Shown here: in pieces, positions 1 to 7,948 of the stretch | How positions within the stretch are numbered: the stretch's first letter is position 1 | How the letters are laid out: each line of letters begins with the position of its first letter | Origin: Streptomyces violaceusniger Tu 4113 | GTDB lineage: Bacteria; Actinomycetota; Actinomycetes; Streptomycetales; Streptomycetaceae | DNA length: 64,000 bases | Assembly (NCBI RefSeq): GCF_000147815.2 | Contig: NC_015957.1 | Location: 10,044,001-10,108,000, forward strand | Direction of reading: 5' to 3' | Program-made: the position numbers and the translations under genes | The notes under the pieces: model-generated | Database searches by the model: none | Told to the model about the DNA's origin: nothing | Seen by the model: the letters and a program-made list of their open reading frames with translations, nothing else

Positions 1-563
1 ACCAGGACCACGTTCCACGACGCGTCCTCCAGCAGCGCCTCGCTCAGCGCTATCGACCGCTCCAGGTCGACCTGCGCATGCACCTCGCTGAAGGCGCAGT
101 ACACCCCGGCCGGGCGGCCGTCCGCGCCCGCCACCGCCGAGGACTGGGTACGGACCAGGACCCGGCCGCCGTCCTTGGTCAGCAGCGCGAACTCGTGCAC
201 CCGGCGTCCCATGGTGCCCATGGCCTCCGTAAGGCGCGCGTCGACGTCCCGTGCGTCCCCTGGGCGGGCGGCCCAGCCGCCCAGCCCCTTGCGGCCGACC
301 GCCTCCGCCGCCGTCCAGCCGAGGATGCGCTCGGCCTCGTGGTTCCAGTGGGTCACCATGCCGTCGGCGTCGAACGCGCACAGGGCGGCGTCCATCCCGT
401 CGAGCAGCGCGGCGAGCAGTTCGGAGTCGGGCCGCTCGGGACCGTCCGGGCACTCGGGCCGGACGGACGCCGACGCGGCGGCGCCCGCCTGCCCGGGGAC
501 CCCCCGCGAGGATCGGGCGGAACGCGCTGGCCCTGCGGGTTCGGAACGTTGTGAAGCGCTCAC
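1..563 (-). CDS. PAS-domain sensor protein, N-terminal part (runs off the window)
   Basis: The 187 visible residues begin at a GTG preceded by AAGGGG. Residues 1-48 are a polar, Ala/Pro-rich tail. Residues 49-165 form a PAS fold: the stretch beginning AALCAFDADG is followed by THWNHEAERILGW, the classic PAS core, and the end carries the usual GRPAGVYCAFSEV strand. PAS domains sense small ligands, redox or light and pass the signal to an attached output domain. The output part lies outside the window. In Streptomyces such N-termini often precede GAF and PP2C/SpoIIE phosphatase domains, but that is inference. No signal peptide or membrane segment is visible, so it is probably cytoplasmic. It is divergent from the structured region at 650-930. 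Confidence 0.85.
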   Translation of the reverse strand, partial: MSASQRSEPAGPARSARSSRGVPGQAGAAASASVRPECPDGPERPDSELLAALLDGMDAALCAFDADGMVTHWNHEAERILGWTAAEAVGRKGLGGWAARPGDARDVDARLTEAMGTMGRRVHEFALLTKDGGRVLVRTQSSAVAGADGRPAGVYCAFSEVHAQVDLERSIALSEALLEDASWNVVL

Positions 564-658
564 CTGACACCCCTTGCTCGACGTGGCTGTCTGTTGTGGG
601 GCACGTCGGACATTGAACTCGAACGTGACACGCGCCACACCGCATTCGTCGAAATCGT

Positions 659-869
659 TGCCACACGGAAATTCGCTTGTGTGTGGCAGGAGGCGGTTCT
701 TAGGCTTCCACTACACGAGAAGGGAGGTGGTTCGGCAGATGTATGAAATCCGGACGCGTGAGGTGACTGCGGGCTAGCAGTCCGTCGTCGCGCTCTGCGC
801 ATCGCCGGACTGGCGCACGAAAGAGGTGCGCAGCCGGCCAATCCCATGCAGTCACCCGACCCGCGGGTC
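659..869 (+). ncRNA. candidate structured small RNA or leader with a 12-codon ORF
   Basis: This gene-free stretch has dense complementary segments on the plus strand. TGCCACAC (659-666) pairs with GTGTGGCA (681-688). GGTGACTGC (762-770) pairs with GCAGTCACC (848-856). CAGTCCG (778-784) pairs with CGGACTG (806-812). CTGCGCA (795-801) can pair with TGCGCAG (827-833), giving a competing or pseudoknotted fold. GACCCGCGGGTC follows at 858-869. A strong Shine-Dalgarno GGGAGG (722-727) precedes ATG at 739, opening a 12-codon ORF (MYEIRTREVTAG, stop 775-777) that overlaps the long stem. No gene follows on this strand because pdxH is antisense. It could therefore be a stand-alone RNA or a peptide-coding RNA. 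The family is not recognised. Confidence 0.4.
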
Positions 870-942
870 GCCGGTACGTCCGACCGGCCCCCTTCCGCCT
901 CAGGGCGTCAGGGGTAAAGACCCGCGGGTTGTCCGCGTTTTC

Positions 943-1065
943 GGGGCTCTTCACGGGCCTCAGAGCTCTTCAGGTGCCTCAGGGCTCTTCAGGACATCGG
1001 GGCTCTTCAAGGCATCAGGGGGTTTGTTCTCGGCAGCCTTACGGGTCTGTTCTCGGCGGCTTTAC
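943..1065. repeat. degenerate tandem repeats between the PAS gene and pdxH
   Basis: Four or so imperfect 18-19 bp units built on CAGGGCTCTTCAGG run from 943 to about 1018. Two copies of a unit built on TGTTCTCGGC and CTTTACGG follow at 1023-1065. They lie just downstream of the pdxH stop. No ORF is supported here. Confidence 0.7.
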
Positions 1066-1107
1066 GGTCCGCACCGGCCCGAGCGCCGCCCTCCGCACGC
1101 GCCGCCC

Positions 1108-1815
1108 CTACGGGTACAGCCGCTCCACCCGCCAGCCCTCCTCAGCGGGCAGCCGGACGTACCGCAGCCGGTCGTGCAGCCGGTTCTCCCGGCCCTGCCA
1201 GAATTCCACCGCCTCCGGCACCACCCGGAACCCGCCCCACTCCGGCGGCACCGGCACCTGCTCCCCCGGCGGATAGCGGTCCGCCAGCTCCTCGTACGAG
1301 CGGTCCAGTTCCTCCCGCGAGCCCACCACCGAGGACTGCGTGCTCGCCCACGCCCCGAGCTGTGAGCCGTGCGGCCGGGTCCGGAAGTACGCCGCCGTCT
1401 CGTCCCGCCCGGTGCGCCGCGCGGCGCCCGTGACGATCACCTGCCGGGCGATGGGATGCCAGGGGAAGAGCAGCGCGACATTCGGGTTCTCGCCCAGCTC
1501 ACGGCCCTTGCGGGAGCCGTAGTTGGTGTAGAAGACGAAGCCGCGCTCGTCGAAGCTCTTCATCAGGACGGTGCGGGAGCTGGGGCGGCCCGCCGCGTCG
1601 GCCGTCGAGACGATCATGGCGTTCGGTTCGAAGAGCCCGCTGCCGACCGCGTCCTCGAACCACCGCGTGAACTGCCGGAACGGATCGCCCGCGAGGTCCG
1701 CCTCGTCGAAGCCGGCCGCGCGGTAGTGCTCGCGCATGGCGGCCGGGTCGTACGTACGCGCGGAGGAAGCCGAGGGCTCCGAGTCAACGTGAGGCACGGG
1801 CATATCTTGCAACAT
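1108..1815 (-). CDS. pdxH: pyridoxamine 5'-phosphate oxidase
   Basis: This flavoprotein oxidises pyridoxine 5'-phosphate or pyridoxamine 5'-phosphate to pyridoxal 5'-phosphate, the last step of vitamin B6 salvage, in the cytoplasm as an FMN dimer. The 235 residues match the family length. [15 protein letters not shown] is the FMN-phosphate-binding region and [13 protein letters not shown] near the C-terminus is the PdxH signature, complete. Two ATGs lie in tandem. The second (1815) is preferred because AAGGA sits six bases upstream of it against three for the first (1818). It is divergent from the citrate synthase gene and appears monocistronic. The window also holds a PLP enzyme (serC), but nothing in the sequence links their control. 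Confidence 0.95.
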   Translation of the reverse strand: MLQDMPVPHVDSEPSASSARTYDPAAMREHYRAAGFDEADLAGDPFRQFTRWFEDAVGSGLFEPNAMIVSTADAAGRPSSRTVLMKSFDERGFVFYTNYGSRKGRELGENPNVALLFPWHPIARQVIVTGAARRTGRDETAAYFRTRPHGSQLGAWASTQSSVVGSREELDRSYEELADRYPPGEQVPVPPEWGGFRVVPEAVEFWQGRENRLHDRLRYVRLPAEEGWRVERLYP

Positions 1816-2143
1816 CATCGGTCCTTCGCACGGGCTGCCCCGGACGAGCGGTCTCCCTCCCCCGCCTTACCGTCCCGTAACCCTCCCGCGACGCGCACCG
1901 CGTGTGCCGCTTCTCACGCTTCCCCGTGGCGTGCGCACGCACCAGACTGAGGATGACCATGCGCCTGTCGGCGCCTGGCAGGCACCACCCCCCGTGTCCT
2001 GGAGGTCACTCCCCGCCGCGGTTGGGTGACCACCACCCGCACGGGGCACATCACCGGAGTGACCGGTACGGACCGCGAGCCGTGTCAGGCGGCCGCGTAA
2101 CCGTTCCGGCACCGCCGTCGTCCGCAGCATGAGGAGCCGCCTG
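1816..2143. other. divergent intergenic region, pdxH / citrate synthase
   Basis: This gap must hold both promoters. It contains a perfect 12-bp palindrome GCGTGCGCACGC (1929-1940) of unknown meaning and the citrate synthase ribosome site GAGGAG (2131-2136). A 39-codon open stretch ending at 2100 has no credible start and is not called. Confidence 0.5.
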
Positions 2144-3244
2144 ATGTCCGACTTCGTACCCGGACTCGAAGGAGTCGTCGCGTTCGAGACGGAGATCGCC
2201 GAACCCGACAAGGAAGGCGGCGCGCTGCGCTACCGAGGCGTGGACATCGAGGACCTGGTGGGCCATGTCTCCTTCGGGAACGTCTGGGGTCTGCTGGTCG
2301 ACGGTGCCTTCAACCCGGGGCTGCCGGCCGCCGAGCCGTTCCCCATCCCGGTCCACTCCGGGGACGTCCGGGTCGACGTCCAGTCCGCGCTGGCCATGCT
2401 CGCGCCCGTCTGGGGCCTCAAACCGCTGCTGGACATCGACGCGGAGCAGGCCCGTGAGGACCTGGCGCGCGCGGCCGTGATGGCGCTGTCCTACGTCGCC
2501 CAGTCGGCCCGCGGCCAGGGGAAGCCGATGGTGCCGCAGCGGGAGATCGACAAGGCCGGGACCATCGTGGAGCGCTTCATGCGGCGCTGGCGTGGTGAGC
2601 CGGACCCCAAGCATGTCGCCGCCGTCGACGCGTACTGGACCTCGGCCGCCGAGCACGGGATGAACGCCTCCACCTTCACCGCCCGCGTCATCGCCTCCAC
2701 CGGCGCCGATGTCGCCGCCGCGCTCTCGGGTGCGGTGGGCGCCATGTCGGGGCCGCTGCACGGCGGCGCGCCCTCCCGGGTGCTCGGCATGATCGAGGAG
2801 ATCGAGCGCACCGGGGACGCCACCGGCTACGTCCGGCAGGCCCTCGACCGGGGCGAGCGGCTGATGGGCTTCGGCCACCGCGTCTACCGCGCCGAGGACC
2901 CGCGGGCGCGGGTGCTGCGGCGCACCGCGAAGGAGCTGGGCGCGCCGCGCTTCGAGGTCGCCGAGGCGCTGGAGCGGGCCGCCCTGGACGAGCTGCACAA
3001 CCGGCGGCCGGACCGGGTGCTGGCCACGAACGTGGAGTTCTGGGCGGCCATCGTGCTGGACTTCGCCGAGGTCCCGGCGCCCATGTTCACCTCGATGTTC
3101 ACCTGCGCCCGCACGGCGGGCTGGAGCGCGCACATCCTGGAGCAGAAGCGGACCGGCCGTCTGGTGCGGCCGTCGGCCCGGTACATCGGCCCCGGCACGC
3201 GCAGCCCGCACGAGATCGACGGGTACGGGGACACCAAGCGATAG
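2144..3244 (+). CDS. citrate synthase 2
   Basis: A type I citrate synthase fold enzyme of 366 residues, condensing acetyl-CoA (or a related acyl-CoA) with oxaloacetate at the entry of the citric acid cycle or methylcitrate cycle. GPLHGGAPSRV holds the first active-site histidine and GFGHRVYRAEDPRAR the second with its arginines. The third catalytic position, normally Asp in an NVDFYSG-like motif, reads Glu here (E298 in TNVEFWAAIVL). This may be a trait of the citrate synthase 2 subgroup rather than a defect. ATG 2144 is chosen over the in-frame ATG 2129 because GAGGAG lies at the right distance. It is convergent with the TetR gene. Substrate choice (citrate or 2-methylcitrate) cannot be read from the sequence. 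Confidence 0.9.
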   Translation: MSDFVPGLEGVVAFETEIAEPDKEGGALRYRGVDIEDLVGHVSFGNVWGLLVDGAFNPGLPAAEPFPIPVHSGDVRVDVQSALAMLAPVWGLKPLLDIDAEQAREDLARAAVMALSYVAQSARGQGKPMVPQREIDKAGTIVERFMRRWRGEPDPKHVAAVDAYWTSAAEHGMNASTFTARVIASTGADVAAALSGAVGAMSGPLHGGAPSRVLGMIEEIERTGDATGYVRQALDRGERLMGFGHRVYRAEDPRARVLRRTAKELGAPRFEVAEALERAALDELHNRRPDRVLATNVEFWAAIVLDFAEVPAPMFTSMFTCARTAGWSAHILEQKRTGRLVRPSARYIGPGTRSPHEIDGYGDTKR

Positions 3245-3262
3245 TTCGGGCGGCGAGGGGTT

Positions 3263-3324
3263 GCTCGGGAACCCGAGCTGCGGCACGGGAGCCGAACCGT
3301 AGCCCAGGAGCCAAGCCCTGGCTC
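3263..3324. terminator. candidate convergent terminator hairpins
   Basis: GCTCGGG (3263-3269) faces CCCGAGC (3272-3278) with almost no loop. GAGCCA (3308-3313) faces TGGCTC (3319-3324) over a five-base loop that touches the tetR stop codon. They sit between two convergent genes. There is no U-tract, as is common in Streptomyces. Confidence 0.3.
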
Positions 3325-3958
3325 AGGACGCGGCCGGGGAAGGGTGGCCAGGTTCCTGCGGGGCCAGGATCGCCTCCACGATCCGCGACCACTGGGCCAC
3401 CACCCGCTCCCGGCGTTGGCCGTCGTCCGTCAGGAGGTTGGCCAGGCCCAGGCCGCGTCCCATGTCGAGCAGGCCCTGGACGGCCTCCCGGACGCCCGGC
3501 GCCGACTCGTCGGCGCCCAGCAGCTCCACGGCCATCCGATGGGTCTCCCGGCCGATCTTCGCCTCCAGGGCGGTCACCCGGGAGCCCAACTGCTCCTCGT
3601 ACGAGGCCGCCACCCACAACTGGAGCGCGGCCCGGAAGAGCGGGCCGGTGTAGAGGGTGATCAGCGCCTCGACCACCGTGTGGACGCGGCCCTCCCCATG
3701 CGGGGCGGGGAGGGCGCGCAGCTCGGCCGAGCGCTCCTCGGCGACATGCTCGACGGCGGCCGTGAAGAGGTCCTCACGGGTCGGGAAGTGGTGCTGGGCC
3801 GCGCCCCGCGACACCCCGGCCCGCTCGGCGACCACCGCGACCGTGGACCCTGCCCAGCCGCGCTCGGCGAGGCAGGCCACGGCGGCTTCCAACAGCCGCC
3901 TGCGGGTCGCGCGGCTGCGGTCCTGCTTGGGGTCGCGCAATGCCGTACGGGGGGTCAT
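3323..3958 (-). CDS. TetR-family transcriptional regulator
   Basis: This 211-residue repressor has an N-terminal helix-turn-helix (about residues 12-58: RRRLLEAAVACLAERG, then the recognition region AGVSRGAAQHHFPTREDLF). A helical ligand-binding domain follows, suited to an acyl-CoA or similar effector. Its ATG lies in the ATGA overlap with the enoyl-CoA hydratase stop, so it is translationally coupled as the last gene of the ligase-hydratase-regulator unit. That position suggests it regulates the acyl-CoA block, possibly through the palindrome at 14231-14252. The equivalent gene sets in Pseudomonas (atu, liu) also carry a dedicated regulator. The effector is unknown. Confidence 0.9.
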   Translation of the reverse strand: MTPRTALRDPKQDRSRATRRRLLEAAVACLAERGWAGSTVAVVAERAGVSRGAAQHHFPTREDLFTAAVEHVAEERSAELRALPAPHGEGRVHTVVEALITLYTGPLFRAALQLWVAASYEEQLGSRVTALEAKIGRETHRMAVELLGADESAPGVREAVQGLLDMGRGLGLANLLTDDGQRRERVVAQWSRIVEAILAPQEPGHPSPAAS

Positions 3959-4899
3959 CGGGACGCCCCCGCGGCCCCGGCGTCCGGGGTAGCCCCAGCG
4001 TCCCCCGCGGCCCCCGCGGCCCCGGCGTCCCCCGCGGCCTGAGCGTCCGCCCCCGCCTCGGCCGCCGTCTCCCGTACCCACACCGGCTCGCGCCGCTCCA
4101 GGAACGCCGTCATGCCCTCCCGGGCCTCCTCGGAGGCGAAGAGGCAGGCCGACAGCGCGGCCAGCGGTTCGCCGTCCCGGTCGAAGGCGCGCAGCACATC
4201 GGCGGTCACCAGCCGCTTGGACTCGGCGAGACCCTGCGGGGAGCCCCGGCGCAGCCCGTCGAGGACGGGCGCCAGCGCCTCGTCCGCGTCGCCCTCCGGG
4301 TCCGCGATCGTCACCAGCCCGATCCGGGCCGCCTCGGCGGCGTCGAACCGCTCGCCCGTGAGGTAGTAGCGGGCCGCCGCGCGCCGGTCCAGCCGGGGCA
4401 GCAGCGGCATCGAGATGACGGCCGGGGCGAGGCCGAGCCGCGCCTCGGTGAAGGCGAAGCTGGCGCCGCGCCCGGCGGCCGAGATGTCGCAGGCTCCGAG
4501 CAGCCCGAGCCCACCGGCCCGCACATGTCCGGTGACGCGCGCGACGACCGGCTTGGGCAGCTCCACGATCGACCGCAACAGCGCCACCAGTGCGGCCGCA
4601 CCGGACGCCGAGGGCGGTTCGCTCAGATCCGCGCCCGCGCAGAAGGTGGTGCCGGTGTGGGTGAGCAGCACCGCCCGGACGCGGTCGTCCCGCCCGGCCG
4701 CCGCCAGCGCCTCGCGCAACTCGGCGACCAGGCGCGTCGAGAGAGCGTTGCGGTTGTGCGGCGAGTCCAGGGTGAGGGTGGTGATACCGCGCGCGGAGGC
4801 GGACCGTATGAGAGGCATTCGCACCCCGGACGTGGTGGAGCCTCCGGTCGCGGGACCTCCAGTCGGCGGAACATCCTGGGTCGTGGGGCCGTCGGTCAT
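3955..4899 (-). CDS. enoyl-CoA hydratase/isomerase (crotonase family)
   Basis: The protein has 314 residues, of which about 30-270 form the crotonase fold. The two oxyanion-hole segments are visible: GTTFCAGADLS and GHVRAGGLGLLGACDIS. The acyl-binding region FAFTEARLGLAPAVIS follows. It would hydrate an enoyl-CoA in the pathway begun by the neighbouring ligase, dehydrogenase and carboxylase. The last 40 residues are an Ala/Gly/Asp-rich repetitive tail absent from ordinary crotonases and probably dispensable. Its start overlaps the ligase stop (ATGA, 4896-4899) and its stop overlaps the TetR start. Methylglutaconyl-CoA or isohexenylglutaconyl-CoA hydratase is a possible role given the carboxylase nearby. 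The exact substrate is inference. Confidence 0.9.
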   Translation of the reverse strand: MTDGPTTQDVPPTGGPATGGSTTSGVRMPLIRSASARGITTLTLDSPHNRNALSTRLVAELREALAAAGRDDRVRAVLLTHTGTTFCAGADLSEPPSASGAAALVALLRSIVELPKPVVARVTGHVRAGGLGLLGACDISAAGRGASFAFTEARLGLAPAVISMPLLPRLDRRAAARYYLTGERFDAAEAARIGLVTIADPEGDADEALAPVLDGLRRGSPQGLAESKRLVTADVLRAFDRDGEPLAALSACLFASEEAREGMTAFLERREPVWVRETAAEAGADAQAAGDAGAAGAAGDAGATPDAGAAGASR

Positions 4900-6479
4900 G
4901 GGGTGGTCGAACTCCTTTCCCTGGCGCGCAGTTCACGCCTCAGGATCTTGCCGGTGGCCGAGCGCGGCACGGTGTCCGTGAACTCCACGCGGCGCACCTT
5001 CTTGTACGGGGCCACCTGTCCGGCAACGTACGCGATCAGGTCGTCCTCCGAGATCCGGGTCCCGGGCCGGCGCACCACATACGCCTTGGGGATCTCGTTG
5101 CCCGCCCCGTCCGTCACCCCGATCACGGCGGCGTCGGCGACGGCCTCATGGGCGAGCAGCACGGCCTCCAGGTCGGCCGGGGCGACCTGATAGCCCTTGT
5201 ACTTGATCAACTCCTTCACCCGGTCCACCACATACAGCCAGCCGTCCGCGTCCACATGCCCGACGTCGCCGGTGTGCAGCCAGCCCTCGGCGTCGATCAT
5301 CGCGTCGGTGTCCTCGGGGCGGCCCAGATAGCCCTTCATCACCTGCGGTCCGCGGATGACTATCTCGCCGTCCTCGCCCACGGCCAGGTCCTCGCCGGTG
5401 TCCGGGCCCACGATGCGCATCTCGGTGCTCGGAAGCAGCTTTCCGACCGTCCCCGGTGGTGCGTTCTTCGCATCGCGCGGCACCAGATGGCAGCCCGGGG
5501 ACAGCTCCGTCATCCCGAACGCCTGCAGCAGCGGCGGGACACCGAGCCGCCGGGCGCACGCCTCCGCGAGCCGGGCGTCCAGCGGGGCCGCCGCGCTCAG
5601 CACGTACCGCACCGACGACAGATCGTGGCCGTCCACCGCCGGGTGCTTGGCGAGCGCGAGCACGATCGGCGGGGCCACATAGAGCGCCTGCGCCCGGTGC
5701 TTCTCGATGGCGGCGAGGAAGCTGTCGAGTTCGAAGCGGGGCAGCACGATGACCGTGGCGCCGTTGCGGAGCGGCGCGTTCATGAGCGCCGTAAGGCCGT
5801 AGCTGTGGAAGAACGGCAGGACGGCCAGTACCCGCTCCCCCGGCTGGTTGGGGACCAGCGTCTCCACCTGCGCGAGGTTGGTGGAGACGTTGCGGTGGGT
5901 GAGCAGCACGCCCTTGGGGGTGCCGGTGGTGCCCGAGGAGTACGGCAGCACCGCGATGTCCTCGGCCGGGTCGATCTCCACCACCGGTTCGGGCGCGGTG
6001 CTCCTCATCATGGAGCGCAGCGAGCGATGGCCGCTCGCCTCGTCGCAGACGAAGATCTCCCGTACCCCGCCCGCCCGTTCGGCGGCCTGCCGGGCCACGC
6101 CCAGCAGCGCCGAGACGGTGATGATCCAGGACGCGGCCGCGTCCCGGAGCTGCTTGGCGAACTCCTCCGGCGTCGCCAGCGGATGCACCATGGTGACCGC
6201 TGCCCCGGTGCGGGTCGCGCCGTAGAAGGCCGGTGGGAACACGATCGAGTTGGGGCTGTGCAGCGCCAGCACATCACCCTTGCACACCCCCGCCTCGGCC
6301 AGCGCGGCCCCGATGCGGCGCGAGGCGCGATCCAGCGCGGCATAGCTCAGGGCCGCCCCGGTCACGCCGTCCACCAGCGCGGTCAGGTCGCCGAACTCCT
6401 CGGCCGCGCGGGCCAGTACGGCGTCGTGGATGGGCAGATCGACAGGCGGGACATCGGGATACTCGCTGCGCAGCACCAT
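4896..6479 (-). CDS. 4-coumarate/cinnamate:CoA ligase-like acyl-CoA synthetase
   Basis: An ANL-superfamily adenylating enzyme of 527 residues. The ATP-binding loop is LPYSSGTTGTPKGV. GEIVIRGPQVMKGYLG, GWLHTGDVGHVDADGWLY and the hinge VVDRVKELIKYKGYQV are intact, and the catalytic lysine sits in PRSATGKILRREL. It closely resembles, from memory, the characterised S. coelicolor cinnamate:CoA ligase SCO4383, including the opening PPVDLPIHDAVL. It should activate an aryl or branched acid to its CoA thioester in the cytoplasm. ATG 6479 is chosen because GAGGGGA precedes it; the longer reading frame upstream is repeats. It is translationally coupled to the hydratase. It could serve as the AtuH-like activating enzyme of the block, but the substrate is unproven. 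Confidence 0.92.
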   Translation of the reverse strand: MVLRSEYPDVPPVDLPIHDAVLARAAEEFGDLTALVDGVTGAALSYAALDRASRRIGAALAEAGVCKGDVLALHSPNSIVFPPAFYGATRTGAAVTMVHPLATPEEFAKQLRDAAASWIITVSALLGVARQAAERAGGVREIFVCDEASGHRSLRSMMRSTAPEPVVEIDPAEDIAVLPYSSGTTGTPKGVLLTHRNVSTNLAQVETLVPNQPGERVLAVLPFFHSYGLTALMNAPLRNGATVIVLPRFELDSFLAAIEKHRAQALYVAPPIVLALAKHPAVDGHDLSSVRYVLSAAAPLDARLAEACARRLGVPPLLQAFGMTELSPGCHLVPRDAKNAPPGTVGKLLPSTEMRIVGPDTGEDLAVGEDGEIVIRGPQVMKGYLGRPEDTDAMIDAEGWLHTGDVGHVDADGWLYVVDRVKELIKYKGYQVAPADLEAVLLAHEAVADAAVIGVTDGAGNEIPKAYVVRRPGTRISEDDLIAYVAGQVAPYKKVRRVEFTDTVPRSATGKILRRELRARERSSTTP

Positions 6480-6545
6480 GGCCGTTCCCCTCAGCTCTGA
6501 TGGACCTACCTGTCCGTTCTGCCCACCTCGTGAGACCGGTACGGC

Positions 6546-6640
6546 GCCGTCCGGTACGACGCCCGTAAGGCCGGTGCGACGCCCGTAAGGCCGGTGCGAC
6601 GCCCATAAGGCCGGTGCGACGCCCATAAGCCGGTACGGCG
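6546..6640. repeat. 20-bp tandem repeat, about four copies
   Basis: Units of GCCCGTAAGGCCGGTGCGAC at 6561-6580 and 6581-6600 are identical. The next (6601-6620) differs by one base, and diverged copies flank them. They fill the gap between the acyl-CoA dehydrogenase stop and the ligase start. Confidence 0.9.
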
Positions 6641-6672
6641 CCTCCGCCCGGCCCTCGCAGCGGAAGGAGCGG

Positions 6673-7833
6673 TCAGTACGACTTCGGCAGCCCCAGGGTC
6701 TGGTGGGAGACGTAGTTGAGGATCATCTCCCGGCTGACGGGGGCGATCCGGGCCACCCGCGCGGCCGTGATCAGCCGGGCCAGACCGTACTCGACGGTCA
6801 GGCCGTTGCCGCCGAGGGTGTGCACGGCCTGGTCCACGGCCTTCACCGTGGCCTCCCCGGCCGCGTACTTGGCCATGTTGGCGGCCTCGCCCGCGCCCGC
6901 GTCATCGCCCGTGTCGTAGAGGTACGCCGCCTTCGCCATCATCAGCCGGGCCAGCTCCAGTTCGATATGGGCCTGGGCGAGGGGGTGGGCGATCGCCTGG
7001 TGGGCGCCGATGGGCTCCTTCCACACCTGGCGGGTACGGGCGTAGTCGACGGCCCTGTCGAGCGCGTAGCGGCCCATCCCCAGCCCGAACGCCGCCGTCA
7101 TGATGCGCTCCGGGTTGAGCCCCGCGAACAACTGGAGCAGCCCGGCGTCCTCGTCGCCCACCAGCGCGTCGGCGGGCAGCCGTACGTCGTCCAGCACCAC
7201 CTCGAACTGCTTCTCCGCGGCGGCCAGTTCCATGGGGATGTGGTGGTGGGAGAAGCCGTGCGCCTCGCGCGGGACGATGAACAGGCAGGGCTTGAGCTTC
7301 CCGGTCCGGGCGTCCTCGGTGCGGCCGACGATCAGGGTCGCGTCGGCGATGTCCACACCCGAGATGAAGACCTTACGGCCGTTGAGTATCCAGCCGCCGC
7401 CCTCCTCCCGGCGGGCGGTGGTGGTGATGCGGTGCGAGTTGGATCCGGCGTCGGGCTCGGTGATGCCGAAGGCCATGGTGAGGCTGCCGTCGGCCAGACC
7501 GGGCAGCCAGCGCTCCTTCTGCTCGGCGGTGCCGAACCGGGCGATGACGGTGCCGCAGATGGCGGGCGAGACGACCAGCATGAGCAGCGGGCAGCCCGCG
7601 GCGCCCAGCTCCTCCAGGACGATGGACAGCTCGGTGATGCCGCCGCCCCCGCCGCCGTACTCCTCGGGGAGGTTGACGCCGAGATAGCCGAGCTTGCCTG
7701 CCTCGGCCCACAGTTCGCGGACGCCGTCGCGCTCCTGGGGGCCGCCCGGGGCGTGTCCTTTGGCGAACGACGACACCGCCGCGCGGAGCGCCACGCGCTC
7801 CGGGGTGTCCACGGGGGTATGCGAGCTGGTCAT
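6673..7833 (-). CDS. acyl-CoA dehydrogenase, branched-chain type
   Basis: A 386-residue FAD flavoenzyme of the acyl-CoA dehydrogenase superfamily. It forms an alpha,beta double bond and hands electrons to ETF. FAD and substrate motifs are visible (MAFGITEPDAGSN, WILNGRKVFISG, HTLGGNGLTVEYGLARL). The catalytic glutamate expected near the C-terminus of MCAD-type enzymes is missing: the IYEGT-like position reads IAPVS. Instead Glu242 in NPERIMTAAFGLGMG aligns with the alternative base of isovaleryl-CoA and long-chain dehydrogenases. This points to a branched acyl-CoA substrate, as in the isovaleryl- and citronellyl-CoA enzymes. Start 7833 follows GGGAGGAG. A 115-nt gap with a hairpin separates it from the carboxylase alpha gene. 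Confidence 0.92.
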   Translation of the reverse strand: MTSSHTPVDTPERVALRAAVSSFAKGHAPGGPQERDGVRELWAEAGKLGYLGVNLPEEYGGGGGGITELSIVLEELGAAGCPLLMLVVSPAICGTVIARFGTAEQKERWLPGLADGSLTMAFGITEPDAGSNSHRITTTARREEGGGWILNGRKVFISGVDIADATLIVGRTEDARTGKLKPCLFIVPREAHGFSHHHIPMELAAAEKQFEVVLDDVRLPADALVGDEDAGLLQLFAGLNPERIMTAAFGLGMGRYALDRAVDYARTRQVWKEPIGAHQAIAHPLAQAHIELELARLMMAKAAYLYDTGDDAGAGEAANMAKYAAGEATVKAVDQAVHTLGGNGLTVEYGLARLITAARVARIAPVSREMILNYVSHQTLGLPKSY

Positions 7834-7895
7834 GGACGGCTCCTCCCACTTGCGATGCGTTGTGCGGGCCGTGTGCTGTCCCACCCGGCCCACAC

Positions 7896-7918
7896 GGCCC
7901 GGACGGTCTGTCCGGGCC
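7896..7918 (-). terminator. intergenic hairpin between carboxylase alpha and dehydrogenase genes
   Basis: GGCCCGGAC (7896-7904) and GTCCGGGCC (7910-7918) form a perfect 9-bp stem with a 5-nt loop and no U-tract. It could be a partial terminator or a processing stem within the block. Confidence 0.4.
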
Positions 7919-7948
7919 CGGACGTTCTGCGTGGTGCGCAGCGCGTCG

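Noticed and set aside
1957..2100. A 39-codon frame ending in TAA before citrate synthase
   Set aside because: There is no start codon with a ribosome site in the right place, and its composition is not informative.
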